Origin: Dirofilaria immitis
Taxonomy: Eukaryota > Nematoda > Chromadorea > Rhabditida > Onchocercidae
Assembly: GCA_024305405.1 (NCBI GenBank)
Contig: JAKNDB010000087.1
Span: forward strand, 5,148,501-5,212,500
Length of the DNA stretch: 64,000 nucleotides
Direction of reading: 5' to 3'
Made by a program: the position numbers and the translations under genes. Numbering within the stretch: the first letter of the stretch is position 1; the number at the start of each line of letters is the position of its first letter. The notes beneath the pieces are model-generated. The model saw nothing but the letters and a program-made list of their open reading frames with translations, had not been told where the DNA came from and ran no database searches. Positions 25,111 through 39,100 of this stretch are shown here, in pieces.

Positions 25111-25170
25111 ACGCTTTTGTTTTTTTTTAAATGTTTTTAAACGCTTTTGTTTTTTTTTAAATGTTTTTAA
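25111..25170. repeat. Exact 30-bp tandem duplication upstream of a start codon
   Basis: A 30-base unit beginning ACGCTTTTGT and ending ATGTTTTTAA is present twice, at 25111-25140 and 25141-25170, with no mismatch. It ends 21 bases before the ATG of the glycosyltransferase gene. The perfect identity implies a recent duplication, or an assembly duplication. Confidence 0.9.
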
Positions 25171-25191
25171 ACTCCAGGCCATAGCATATAT

Positions 25192-27208
25192 ATGTTTAAG
25201 TTAGCTACTGTTTTTCTTGTTATTACTGTTTCAATTTTTAATTTTTCTAGAGCGGTTAATTCGATGCATCTGAAAAGATATGAAGAAGACTTGATACCTC
25301 ATCTATCTGAATCAACGGTACAAAAGATTCCGGTAGTTACTACCGAATTCTTTGAGGTATATCAGTTTTTATTGAAATGCATAAGGGTCTAATGGTATCT
25401 TACAAATTTATTTTCGAGGTGATAGTAAGTTGACAAAATGTGACAAGTTCATTCACTATGTTTCATAAACGATCAAGAAGCAAAGTATGATGCATATCAC
25501 TGATTTGATTTTAGCCATGCATAACACTGTTTTGAAATTTATTATTGTTAAAATTGTTAGAACAATAATTCTGCAGAAAAAAGTGTTACAGTGTTGATAC
25601 ATCAGCTTATAAAAAAATTGAACGTTTTTGTCGAGTGAAACATAATAATAATCTCGCTCAAATCTACTGCTGTATCAGTTGCATAGTGACATTATTTAAG
25701 TGGTGCTGATACTTGTAAATAATTCGAACGATAATGGTAATTATTCATAAATTTCAGAATTTTAAGCGTGAAGCTAGAATAGTACATTCAAAGTCAGACA
25801 ATTTTCTGCTATTTACTTTAATCAATGGCGCTTATCTGAATTTGACTCTAAATTGGTTATGTAATGTGGCACCATTTCGGACATCAATCCATCGTAAGAC
25901 ATTGATTGTCAGTCTGGATGCAGAAGCTTGCAAAATAATCAAGAAGAATTGGAAGGAAGTGAAGTGTATGTACATTAAAGTATCCGGGGATTATAACAGT
26001 CCACTTAGCTGGGGACAACAAAAGTATATCGATTTGCTCGGTCTTCGTTCACAACTTTTACTCATTCTTGTGCAGGTTTGATTTATAAAAGTATTTGTTG
26101 ATTTATATGTTACATTTTATTACTAAAGTTGTAAACAAAGAGTGTATTACAGCTCGAACTACCATATATTTTATTTGAAACTGATGCGGTTTGGCTTCGT
26201 GATCCCATGGAATTCTTCCAAAATCAAACACTTATCGACGATGCTGATATTATTGTACCGATTAAAGGTTTTTATATTATAAAATTAAGAAAGCAAAAAT
26301 CAATAAATCAGTCAGATACGTTTTTTGCTGCTTATTTTTCATCGTTAATCTTCAAACATGCACGTGATGGAATATAGAACAAGGTGAAAAGGCTGATAAT
26401 GGATATGCAAATCCAATGCAGCACTTTTTTGTCTAATTATTTGGATGATAATAGATATTTAAACCAAAGTTCAGCATTTTTTGTCTAATTATTTTGAATA
26501 ACATGAACATTTAACTTAGGTTATCCGGATCATAGCTTGACGTACGCATTTGATCCAATGATTGTTTATCCCTCAAATGCATCTCTTGTATTGATGCGCG
26601 AATTAAATTTGCAGCTTTCCAAGGACCCCAAGCTGTTTGACCAGGTAAAATTTCTTGTTTTAAGCAGATAACTTCAAATTAACTGCGGAAAGAAGTAGAT
26701 TTAGCTTTTAGTAAAAATTTTTAGTTTTTAATAGTGTTATTAGATAGAACTTTAATTTGTTCCTCAAATCAGACTGTTTTATGTTGTTTTTTGCCAATAG
26801 AAGGTCCGAGGAAATCGGTTGATATAAATGATTTTTAAAGTATTCACATTGTCAAATTGAATCGCAGATAAATATTATAAAAGAAAATCGATAAAAAAGG
26901 TTGGGAAGGGTATTACAATTATGGAAAACTTATACTTACAGGATGTTCTGGATCAGTTGTGTCGTCAACAGTATTTCGGACTTGTATGTCGTCAGTTCGA
27001 ATGGACTAAAGTAGCTGATGGAAAATGGTTCAAATTGTCGGAATCGGAACGAGCTCATCTGAGACCATATATTATTAATAACAACTACTACGTTGGTGTG
27101 GATAAAAAAATCAGTCGACAAGCACTAAACAATCTTTGGTTCCTGTCGGTTGAGAACGACTGTAACCTTTCGAAGGTTCGGAATTTACTGCGTAAATATG
27201 AATCATAA
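25192..27208 (+). CDS. Nucleotide-diphospho-sugar transferase family protein
   Basis: Five exons join in phase without any correction: 25192-25356, 25758-26075, 26153-26267, 26520-26644 and 26942-27208, giving 329 residues. The start ATG is followed by a hydrophobic signal or signal-anchor segment (LATVFLVITVSIF), placing the enzyme in the secretory pathway, probably the Golgi. Exon 2 has NFLLFTLINGAYLNLTLNWLC and WGQQKYIDLLGLRS. Exon 3 has LFETDAVWLRDP near residue 170, matching the metal/nucleotide-sugar binding region of the Nucleotid_trans domain, with Glu in place of the first Asp of the usual DxD. Exon 4 carries FDPMIVYPSNASLVLMREL and exon 5 an acidic/basic tail ending RNLLRKYES. Donor and acceptor sugars cannot be told from sequence. 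The family is expanded in nematodes and linked there to glycan or surface-coat synthesis, which is inference for this copy. Confidence 0.88.
26413..26512. repeat. Imperfect 50-bp tandem duplication inside an intron
   Basis: Copies at about 26413-26462 and 26464-26512 share CAGCA, then a T run and TTGTCTAATTATTT, and diverge after that. They lie in the intron between exons 3 and 4 of the glycosyltransferase gene and end near its acceptor. No function is evident. Confidence 0.65.
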
Positions 27209-30200
27209 TGTTAAATTTGTTCACCGATATTTCAGGAGATATTTTGCTGGCATTTGACAAATTTCAAAGAATTTTCTTGAAAATTTAACTTGCAATTGAT
27301 CTTTTTTGCTCGTAATTTACCAGTGAGTGAGAAATCTGACGAAAGGGAACTTTATAAACGAGTTTTAAAATTTCGGGACTCTAGAAATTTCTTTTTCGTT
27401 TATATGAAGAGCGTATCTCCAACAATTTTGGTTTCTGTTTTACTTTATGGGATTGTCATTTCTTTCCACTCATCGAAATTTTTTGTTTAAAATATCTCCT
27501 TAATTAAATAAATCTGTTGCTTGCCGCTCTTAATGTTTTATAAAATTATTTCTTGTTGAAAAAGGGATTTGATTCATATTAAGTTAAAGCGAATGAATCA
27601 ATATGTTTCAGCAAATTCACTCTGTTTAAAATCCATTCAAATTAGGAGTTAAAACAAGGGCATTGCGTCAAAATTGTAGCACAGCATATCCAAAATTCGT
27701 TTCAGTACGACTAAATTCGTTTCTCGGCAAGTGGTTTCGATCTTAAATTATTGATTTCGGTGTGCAGTTTTTCTTTGCTTTAGAAATAGAAATTTTTTAT
27801 GAAAGCAATACGGGACAATTCTAAAAGATAGAGAGAAGCCGATAAGCCAGTTCTCATCTCAGTTACTGCTTTAAGAATTTCTTTACTTATATTTAATCAT
27901 TTTCTTCATTTTCGCATTTATAGAAATTTTTCATAGCATGCAGCAAAAATGCCAAAAATTGAACATTATTTTCAGACGAGCAGTTAGTTCATTGTCTTCA
28001 ATGCTGAATATTCGACCACGTTTTTGTGTAAAAAAACTTGTGGGAAACCTAAGAAATATTCAATGTAAAAGAATCAATGGGAAGTGGCTCTCTTTCTTAA
28101 TGTACATCTAAACCAAGAGGACTTCACTTGTAATGAAGAAATACTGTATTACTCATCAATAGTTTAGAGTAATTTTATTTAACACTGCCATCTAGCTATG
28201 GTTCCTATTCTCATTGTATGCAGAGCATTTCTGTCATTTTGGAAAAGTTTCAGTTGGTCTTATATATTTAAATATGATAATAATAGCTCATCGTTCTCAG
28301 ACTATATTTTTGCAGTAGTAACACGCGTCATCTTACTGCTTATAAAGTTGACTAATGAAATCCTTCAATGCGCCTGCTTGGTGCAAATTCTCCTTTGGCA
28401 TGATAGATAGATCAACAATGGGAGCTGAGATTCGGAAATATGAGCTGTAGCCATATTCTTCACTTTATGCATTATTTGCATTTCATGTGTTTATTACTGC
28501 GTTTTTCATAGCGAACCAAAGTTTTCCAAGGTAGATTTTTATTTCTCTCTTTGGAGTTATTACCTATTAATTAAGCCCATAACAGCTCAAGGCTCTTCAA
28601 CTATGGTGCATCGTCTGTAGTGCGTTGCTGTTATCGCGTGATAAGAAATTCTTTATTAGTGGCAGTTTTGAAAAATGAGAAGCTGATGGAGATGAGAATG
28701 TTGAATATTAAACTTGAACTTGTTTTTAAATTGCTGTAATCATGAAATTACCACTTTTAGTTGCTGACAAATATCCGTTCAATCTCGAATTAAAATTAAG
28801 TAACTTAGAAACTTAACCTGCTCAATGATTGATACCTTCGGACGATCGATAACTGAGCATTACTAGATGTTCCAGGCTAGGCTGCTCCTTTGTTCTCTTC
28901 CCAACATTTCATCTCTGTTTATCTATGCGTACGTTTTGTTGCTGTGTTGTACCTAATTTTCTCTCGTCCATCTCGTCAATTCAAGAAAATCAAAGGAGAT
29001 CGGAAGCATCACATTCTCTTTCAATGATTCCGAGAATTTAAATCTTGCAGTTTCATTCTGATTTCAAAAAAACCAATAAGTAATCAACACAACTAACATC
29101 TGTTCCCTTCCTCTTCATCTTCTTTTTATACTTCCTTTTCTCAACGTTTTTATTTTTATATTTCATTTCCTCAACATTTTTGTTCATTAAACTTCCCCTC
29201 AAATGTATTATGATCTGTCATCATTTATTTCGCTTCTCGAATTACTCGTGAAGGAATCATTTTTGACTTAGTTAATCTGTCCATGAAGACATAGAAATAT
29301 CAATGATAGATTTTCTTCTTAACCTGTATTAATTTGTATAATTATTTGTTCTCTGTACTAATTTTTTAGCCCTTGTGAGTGGCATGCAGTGCAGAATATT
29401 TGTTTCTCTTAGTACACTGTAATTTACGTAATGATAATTTCGATTTTTGGATTTGATTATGTGCACCTCATTTCTGTCAATCAGAGGAATTTGGGATGAG
29501 GTGTTAGAAGAGGTAGACAAGAGTTAGACTGCTGTTGGAATTCAGTGCTATGCAATGGAAATAAATCGATAAACTATTGATGTCGTTGTGGGAAAGAAAG
29601 TGTTGAGGAATGCCGCAGTGTCAAAATAATGCATACTTTTTCTGTCATACTCCTTATTATCGGATTTTTAAATTTTTACTACTTTTTTTTTAATGATGGA
29701 AGCGCTCTTGAGTTACATTGAACGAAAGGATCCGAATTTGTTATTAGGATGAGCCTTTTGTAAAAATATGGATAAATATTTCCGGCACGTAGTTTGTGCT
29801 GACTAAATTTTGTGATGCATAAAATAATTTTTAAATGATAGTCTTGTTGGTTTCTTCTTCAAAATTCTGCTTGATTGCTTCAGTGATTTGATTACTTAAC
29901 TATTATATTCTTTTTTTTTTCATCCCATTTATAATATGAAGAATTATTCAAAACATACGATGAATGAAAAGGACGAATGATAAATGTAGTAGTCAGATAT
30001 AGAATCTTAATGAGTTGAAAAAGTATAGTGGCAAAAAATATTCATTAACATTATGTTCTCAGGTGTATTTTGATGTCAAATACTGACATTTATATGATCT
30101 GATAATGTTCAAAAGTTGAAAAGATGGTCAAAGTGCAATGCAGCGATTACTAAATTAAATAGGCTAAGACAATTTCAAAATAATGTATAGAGTTCAGTGC

Positions 30201-31471
30201 ATCTTTCTACAGATTTTTACATATCTCTGCTCAGTTATCTAGTCATTATCAGTTGGTGCTATATTAAAAATAACTTTGTATATTCATTTTCGTTCCTCAT
30301 ATTTTTAGCGTGAAATTTACTGCTCGCCTGATTATGAGGATTCTCTGTTGGACTGTTTCTATTGGTAACAAAGCCATTAAATAATGCATAACTTTTTTTC
30401 GTTACAATTTTCATAGTTGATTTTGTGATTAAGAAAATTAAGTCATGACGGTTAAACATATGATTCCACTTGGTCTAAAATGTAATTTGAAAGTATGCAA
30501 ATAATTCAGCAACCGCTGTTAAAATAGCAGTGCAAAACTACTTTGACAACAAAAAATTATGTTCCTTTACTTTTTTATATTTTTATTGATAAAGTATTTC
30601 TGGATGGCTGAATCGTTGCCAATGATTTACATAAAGTATGAGCAGCAGCAATATATTTCATGTTAAACTGGGATGGTTTCGGAAGTGGTTAGCGATATCT
30701 CTGTTAGCCACCATTTGAGATATTAAAGACAAAGCCGAGAAAAGAGATAACTCTGTGGTTGTTAAAATTGCTGCGAATCAATATATAAAAGTGAATGTTA
30801 GTGGTGGATAAGTTCTCAACGAAACAATCAATATTCCCCTCATTTATACATATGTAATGGAATGGTTAAAAATCATGTATGCGTATTGTTAGTCTGGAAT
30901 ATCTCGGACCCTCAAGTAAATCAATATTAATTAGCTGTTTATAGAGTATGGCTCTATACAGCACTATAGAAAGATATAGGGTTATGAGAGAAAATCCCTG
31001 ATCCCATTGATATGAATATAAGAAGACTGCAGATACTCGTCCTATTAAATTCGGCTAACATCAGCGATGTAATGTCAATAGGAAAAAAAATCAAGCAATT
31101 AATCAAATTAATCGAGACAATGTTTAATTGTTCACTTTTCAAGCAAAACAATTGTTTGTTAATGTGCAGTAAGTATATCCTGCACTTTTATTTTGTTAAC
31201 TCAAAATTTTGAATCTGTTTACAACAGTTCCCAATGGTCATATGCTACTTAATATTTATTTATAAAATAAAGTAAGTAAAAAATTCAGAAAATTTCATTG
31301 ACTTGTGTCATATTTAGAATAAAAATAGCATTTCGAATAGCTTCATATCAAATCAAATATTATAAAGTAAAAGAATGAAAAAATATATAATAGTTGAAAT
31401 AATAGTTGAATCAAATCAAATTAATATTACATTTGTCTTTACGAGTTGCTACATACAAATACATATATGTT

Positions 31472-31494
31472 TATATATATATATATATATATAT
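31472..31494. repeat. TA dinucleotide microsatellite
   Basis: An uninterrupted TA run of about 23 bases, ending before CCATTT. Simple-sequence repeat in intergenic DNA. Confidence 0.85.
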
Positions 31495-34400
31495 CCATTT
31501 GGATAAGTTTATAAATATAACTATCGAATAGTATGCATAATCAAGTTCAAATTGTTCGATCTTGATTAATCAAAATAGCTATCTTCAAATAGGATAAGGC
31601 ACTATATTACATTGATTGGGCTATTTCAAATTCTATATTCAGTTCTAACTAGTGCCTTATTGCTCGCCCAAACTTTCAGAAAATCCAGTCACTCCTCAGT
31701 TTCCCTCAGCATTATCATTTCGCGTTGATTGTTGAATTTGAAAAATTTGGATAACATACTTTTGAAAATGCGTTCTTCTGAACATCACCTTTGAATCTGA
31801 ATTAAGTTTGCATCCTATTGGATAAACTTGTCTAATATAATTCTCAATGTCAACCATTTTTAATATCGAATTGATATAACTAAAACGGCTAGTAATGAAA
31901 TGTATTAAATTGTTCTTTACGTATGTGTTGTTTCCGCAACATTTGCATGCAAAAAATTATGTATCTCGAGAGCACATCATTTTATAGCAAAATTTCAGAA
32001 GCTTCCAACCTTAAAGGACTAATTTTGATAAATATTTTCAATCTTCGCTTGCTTTTCGAGTTATTAGAAAGAATAAATGCCATCATATACGGTTGCTATT
32101 GAAATGGTATGTCATTTTATGCTTTAAGCATTATGTGTTTAGCTTTATCATCCCAAAAATAGAATTATTCAATTTATCTTATGTTCCAGCATAATTTTGA
32201 AACGAACATAACCTGCTTATACTATTGATATTTGCATTTGTCCCAGTAAAATTGAGCCTTTACATTTATGCTTACATTAACATAGTATAAAAACAAATCG
32301 CAATAAGACAGAAAATGATAAAGCAAAAGTTAATTGTAATCAGAAAATTAGTGGACTACAATTTAATGGAATTAAATCTTACAGTGCATATTTAATGGAT
32401 GATTAACTGACTTTGATAGGAAACTTAAGAAATTAATGAAAAAACAAAGGCTAACTTTTATCAAGTTAAGAAATTGATAAAAGTTCTCAGAAGTAGCATA
32501 CTTCAGCATGTAAAAAAGAGGGTTGATATCAACTTTTTCAAGAAAGTTCTCTCAAGTATTGTAATGGAAGCGCAATTTCTTGTAGTTGAAAACATAAAGT
32601 CGACAATAATTCATTTTCAAATTCAGATGAGATGTTCATTTTCTGATATTTCGAATGATTGAAAGAGCAATTTATGTTCTCAATTTATGAAATGAATTAT
32701 TATCGACTTTCGTTGCTGTACTTTTTTGGTATTATTGATTATTTGACATTTCCAATCTTTTCGTATTCCATCATAGCCACTTAAGAACGAGAAGCAGTAG
32801 CTAATTGCGAATAATGTCATTCAGATTCCATTTATATTAATTCTAATCTTTTATCCATTATCGCTTGCGTTGTTGCTTCTGCTATTATATAGAGTTTGAC
32901 AAAATCTTAAGGTAAGAAAAAATTTTATCGATGAACTGAGCAACAAGTTTATTTGTAATTATGAATTTAATTTTGAAATTAATGATTCATTGTATTTACT
33001 AAACTTGCTGTATCTTAATGTTTATTTTCACCTGTACATAAACTTCAATTATGGATATGTATTTCTTATTAGAAAAAAGTTCATCTCAGAATTCTATTGT
33101 TCAGATTTTCCATCGTCATCTGTCTTAAATGCATAAATTTAATTAGTGCATGCAATAAGATTCATTCAGTCAACTAAAAATAGTAAGCAGATCAGACTAT
33201 ACCCAAATTCATGATACTTTCAACGTATGAAAAATTATTTACGATTATAACATCGTATTTATTGCATAATGTAATAATTGATAATGAACATTGGGAATTT
33301 TGTTAATTCATTCTTGAAAACAGGATAAAATTTGTTAATAGAAAAGAGAATAGACAAATTTGTTGAGACGAATGAAATATGAAATACTTGTGTTATTGCA
33401 TTTTCTAGTTGATCTATGTTTTAATTTCAATTTTATTTTGACATTTTCGTTGCTTATCATTTTATGCCTCATCAGTAATTTTTGTCGCTTTAATATGTTT
33501 TAAATCTTTATTTTATTTATTCAAACATTACATATTTCTTGAAGTCAATCATTAATTTAAGGAACAAATCAGTGTTTTTCAAATGCAAAGAACTCATCCC
33601 ACCATCATGGAAGCATCTATTCGATAGTAAAAGTTCAAATATAACTACTAAAAAAATTAAAAATACTGAAAAAAAGTAACGAACAAAAATATGTGGAAAA
33701 TATTGTCGTTAGCAAAATGACAATTAATTCATTTATAGTGTAAAAGCTTACTGCATATGAATGGTGCAAGATTTGCAATATTTGAATGTTGAATGCACTG
33801 ATTTTAATTTTTGGTAGAAATCAACTGTTTAATATGAAATTAAAAAAATCTGATTCTCGCAAAATTGAATTGCACAGATCATTTACTTTGAAAAATTTAA
33901 AGATTGGTCTTTCGCTGAAAATATTATAGAATTCTTGAAAAAGTAATAGTATCTGAGTAGAAGAAAACTTGTGATATTGATCCTTCTTTACACCATAAAT
34001 AAATTAATTGTTATAGAAAAATTGCAAATATAGGTAATTAATTAAAAATATAGTATATTGATGCGCGACTTATTTATCCATATGACGATAACAAAATTAA
34101 CGGCAAAAATGCCAGAAATCATTTTTAGATTTTAATTTTACCGTTCTTCTGCATTTTCTATATTCTATATTCTCTCGTTTTTATTTATATATATTTTTAT
34201 TATATATGTTTATTTATATATATATATATTTTTAACATTTTTTTTAACAAGGATTCTCGACTACTTTGGAAGTTCCTTCGTACTAATCTTCTTTCGAAAG
34301 ATGAACTGATTGGAACAATTCTTTATTCACTTTCATTTATCATTTGACTGTCTACATATTTTTGACTTTATCTTTTCATTCCCAACAAAAAAACTGACAC

Positions 34401-34563
34401 TATTTATTTTCCTTTTTTTAAACTTGATTTCATTTTCAAAATAATATGGACATACCAGAAACCAAATGTAAATTTGCAGAACTGTTTTACGAGATAGTTT
34501 CATTTTATAATTAAAATTTTGGTGAACAGTAATTAGTATTATGTTTTGAATCAGTTGAAGTCT

Positions 34564-34650
34564 AAATCTCACAAGGCGAAAAGTAAGCATATACTTTTCG
34601 CCTTGTGAGATTTCAAAATAATTTACTTTTACCTTGTGAAATTTCAAAAA
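34564..34650. repeat. Perfect 22-bp hairpin plus a third degenerate arm copy
   Basis: The arm at 34564-34585 (AAATCTCACAAGGCGAAAAG plus TA) is the exact reverse complement of 34592-34613, separated by a six-base loop AGCATA. A third copy of the right arm, with three changes (ACCTTGTGAAATTT in place of GCCTTGTGAGATTT, plus one upstream), follows at 34624-34650 in direct orientation. It could be a small foldback element, a hairpin RNA precursor or a read-through artefact; the sequence alone does not decide. Confidence 0.85.
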
Positions 34651-35988
34651 TGAATTTTTCTATGAGACCGATAGTTTAATTTTTGTCATAAGGAAAAATA
34701 GAAAGAATGATAGTTTGTTGTATCATAAAGCATATAATACAAAATCTTTGTGTTGAGTTAAAAAACAAATATGGATTTTCTTTCTATCATATTTCATGTC
34801 AGTTTTATAATCAAGGAAGCTTAGATTCAAATTCTAATAACTTAAAATAATAATTGAAACAATTGATAAATTTTGTTCGAATAAAGGAGAATTACAAAAT
34901 GATTAGAAGACATTTTCAATAATTGACTTGAGATTATCGTCAGCAAAATAATTTGTCAATCAAAAATGAATACGAAAACAGTTATTGGACATAGTTGAAC
35001 TAAAAATTGTTAGAAGGATAGAAAGATTGTTAATCAATTTAATGCTATTAATCAATATTATTCATTGAAACTTGATGCAAGCGCAGATTTCAACTTTCCC
35101 GATTTTTATCATAGTATATGTGCATTCATATTGTGAATTTCAAATAATTTTGAAGACCTTAATTAAAATAAGAATCATAGCATGTATAAAGTTTGCAAAC
35201 GAAAAAATTTTTTATTTTTGAAGCATAAAGTATTTGCATTCTGTTAATTGTGAAACATTTTCAATACAAATAATTGTCGAAATACTTAAAGAAATTGTAC
35301 CATTCATCGAGAGGTAATGAGACAATTTCGTTATCATCAAAACTATTATCGTTTATCATATATAATTTCATTTTTTGTCATAAATCTAATCGAAAAATTG
35401 ATTCGTTTCGTTGCATATGGTATTTAGTTTTATAAAAATTTCGTGATCGATCTCTTCATTTACTGAGTTTTCCATCACTCCAACTTATTTGAAATACCGA
35501 ATATTGTAGAATAGAAATTTTAGAGCAAATTCAGTTATTGTTATCTTGTGAAGTTATAGGAAAATCAGTTTCGATCGACCATTGTTCTGCATTAACCATC
35601 TTAGATTCTCAATTATGATATTTCTCACCTTTAAGGCTTTTTCTTTTTCGCAAAATTTTTTGGACATTGTATCTTGCTTATGCTTATGAATTGCTCAGCC
35701 GACTGTTAATATCCAGCATTATTTCCGCTGCTTCGGATCTATTTTAGATTTAGGCAAATAAAATCTCTTCAGTTCAATTCTTATGTGAATCACTTTCTTA
35801 GTTCAAATAAGTATAAAACAAACAAAGCAATAAGGATACCTAATTATGGCTATTATCCAATTGTCCAAAAGTTTTAGTTAATATCTTAGTTATAGCTTAT
35901 TTCGCCCTTTATTTAAATTTATAAATTATCTTTCATTGTACATTTTTTTAAAATGTATTACAACATGAATTGTATGTTTTCATTTCAG

Positions 35989-36157
35989 GTGTCTTCAGAA
36001 ACAGATCGACTAATATTGCATGCAGCACTATAAATATTCGTAAAAGTATTCGACTTCATTAAGATTGTAACTGCAGATTATTGGCAAAATATATCAAGCA
36101 TTATCTTTGTAAAACTGCATTAAAATGTCAAACGTAGCATAGTATTAAATACTAGCA
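35989..36157 (+). promoter_or_regulatory. Candidate 5'UTR after a spliced-leader-type acceptor
   Basis: A strong acceptor (GTTTTCATTTCAG, ending 35988) is followed by 169 bases without an in-frame extension into the ATG at 36158, where the long gene's reading frame begins. This fits either SL trans-splicing or the second part of a spliced 5'UTR. Confidence 0.4.
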
Positions 36158-39100
36158 ATGGATGACTATGAAACAGATGCACAATCAAACATTTCGCAAT
36201 TTATTTGGAAAGAAATGACACCTGAACTTCAGGTAGAGTAAAATTTATGATATGATACTTGATTGAGAATTTATAACAAATTTCTAAGATATGAATCACA
36301 TGAAACGATAGTTTCATGGGCTATTGCATAGGATTTGTGAGTTTTTAAAAATTTTATTGACTAGTGAAAAAAGAGATGGAAGTTAGTGAACCCAAAATAT
36401 CAGAATAAATGTCATCCAACTTTAGTAGCACAAAAAATAATTCACCTCGAAAATGCTTTGCAAACAGACTGTGGATATTTAACAGTTCAATATTTTGCAA
36501 TTTTAGTTCTTTGAGAAATGGGCTTAAATAATAGAGAAATCGATTTCATTTCTAAATCTGTTGAAAAGATTTTTGGATGACTAAACTTTTAAAAATTTCA
36601 TGCTGAAATAATAAATTTTTCTTTCAAGATGTCTTCAAGAAACACTATATGATATTTTCATTAATTTCTCTCTCTATTATTTATTTCTTATCGCTCCATG
36701 AAAACTAAGAATAATTTTTTTTTGACTTATGCATGTCAGAGCCATTTTACAAAAATTCTTGAACTAACGAATAAGTAAGTTAAACGAAACGATTTTGAAA
36801 CATCTGAATGAAAACTAAAAAAATTTTTCTTGGTAAGGGTTTAAATCATGCCTCTCAAAATATCAATATATGAATATTTAAAACTTCAGGTATTCTATTG
36901 AATGGATTTTTGATTTTAGATGCCCTTCTTACGCCTTCATCAGGCCGACATCCTAAATTCTGAGGAATGTCAACTAGCTAATATGGCATTTTTAAATTGT
37001 CAACAACAGTTCAATCAAAGTGGATGTTCAGGTTTATTTTCAGTTTTTATACGTGATTCCTAATACAAATATTTCAATCAGATATTACCTTGTATTCATC
37101 ATTGGCTTGTCTTTTATTGTAAGAAAATCTAGTGAAGAAAGCACAAATTTAATTTCTGACTTCATCCTATCATTCTGTCAGTATCAATTTTGTATCATTT
37201 CGTTTTGGATTTTTAAAACTCGATATCTATCTCTCCACGAGAGAATCGAACCATAGGGATCTAATTGAAATAATGCAAGAAATCTTCGGATTGCTTGCTT
37301 TCGAAAATTAGAAAAGCAGAATTAAGTTTCTAAAAGTTTTATAGCTCAATTATCAATTCAACGTGCGAAATTATTTTAATAAATATTTTTCACTTAAAAC
37401 TTTATTATAATTCTTTCTTAAAAGCAACGAAAAGTTTTATCATATTTATTTCAAAAAGTTTCCTTCAACTCCTTGTTTAAAGATTTCCATTTTCGACTTT
37501 TATAATGTATTTATGAAAATATATCTTTAAATCTCTTGCAAATCTTAAATTTGGCTTAATTTAATTCATTTCGAAGATAGAATTTTTTTAATTTTTGGAT
37601 TAATTTTCAATGGCAGTTTCTGCAATTTTTAAGTAGGTTTTGAATTTTAGATCGATGCGATTTTTCATAAAAATATTTGAAATAATTCACAAGTGAATTG
37701 TTTCTTGCATTTCAGTCTTTCCACGCATTGATTAATCAAAGTTTTGTCTTAGAAAAGTAAAAAACAATGATGGAAACAATTTTCTGCATTCTCCGATGAG
37801 ATAAAATTTTTCTCGATGACTTGATCAATCTCTTGGTATACATTTATAACTTCTCGTATAATATATGTTTAAGCAAATAAATAATTCTTTGTAACTATTC
37901 AATTATTCCATTCTTCACTTATAAGAAACATAAGTTTCAGAATTCTACTCAATTTTTTATTTACTTGTTCATTGTGAAAGTTTTGTAAACTGTTTTAATA
38001 CTTAGCTCGACCTATTCAGAATCCATCCAAAATATTTACCAAACTTCAATTCTAGAGCGTTTACTGCAATATACAATCACTCATAATGTCATTTGCACAT
38101 TCATTCTATGCTAGTTAATCACAAATTGCTTCATATCGTTAATTAAGCGATTCCTCCTCAATTATTCCTTCAAATTCATCACAAAAGAAAATAAAGAGAT
38201 AAAAAGAATTTGCCGAGAATTTCCAGCGAGTGTCATAAACATATTTTTAATGGTATTTTATGGTAGAACTATTCGGTTATTAATTTTTGCAAGGCAGTAA
38301 AGGATGCAATATAAATTTTATTTCTGTATTTAACCAGTACCTGCTTATATTTCCAAAAGATAATAATTTTAAAATTAACAATTTTTTAGGACATCCAAAA
38401 AAACCAAAACTGCAAATTCCTAAGATTGCAATTAATTTGGATGAACTTACAGTTTAATTAGTCAGCTACATAGAAAAGCGATCAGCGTAAGTGTTTGATC
38501 AATAATATTTAAAAGCAACAATCAGTGAAGAAACATTCTTAATTTGTAAAAAATCATAAATTGAAGATACCACATAATTTTCCGAATATCGTCATATCCT
38601 GTTAAATAGCTCGATTGCCGTATTTCAGATTTCCAGAGAGAGGAACAAAAAGCCTGAAAAAGAAGGTATAGTTTTTCTAGAATCTCTCCAATCCAGAATT
38701 CATTAATTTCTTGACTATCTTCAAAATAAAATTATAAACTGCTAAAACTTAGGTTCGAGATTTATTTCAAATCTGACAATTGTTAAAACAATTGTTGCAT
38801 ACAAAATTAAAAAAGAAACACGAAAGTATAAGATTTCCCAAAAATCCAGTTTCAAGAGATTGTTATGCGTGGAATGATCCAATATAAATTAGCGGATATT
38901 ATTCATAATCTTTTATAGCTGTCAGGCATAGGGATTGCTGCGATTGTTATTCGTTAATTTATAATCACTGAAATTTGGATGATCTTGAATCTTGACCTAT
39001 GTAAATAATCAAAAGGCAAAGAAGAATAGTTCCAAACACAAGAAAAGTTATGGATCGAAGCAAAAATGAGCGAAATTAAGTACTGCAATTCAAAAAACAA

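Larger units (their letters stand above)
27209..35988. other. 8.8-kb AT-rich intergenic region
   Basis: No gene could be supported. Somewhat less AT-rich patches at about 28560-29060, 29330-29640 and 30640-30840 contain short open runs but no splice-linked model or recognisable domain. Ordered elements are a TA microsatellite (31472-31494), TA-rich runs at 34180-34235 and a perfect hairpin at 34564-34613. Part of this region should hold the promoter of the long gene that begins near 35989. Confidence 0.45.

Noticed and set aside
34333..34647. 104-codon minus-strand frame over the hairpin
   Set aside because: Its N-terminal part is created by the repeated hairpin arms, and the rest is AT-driven.
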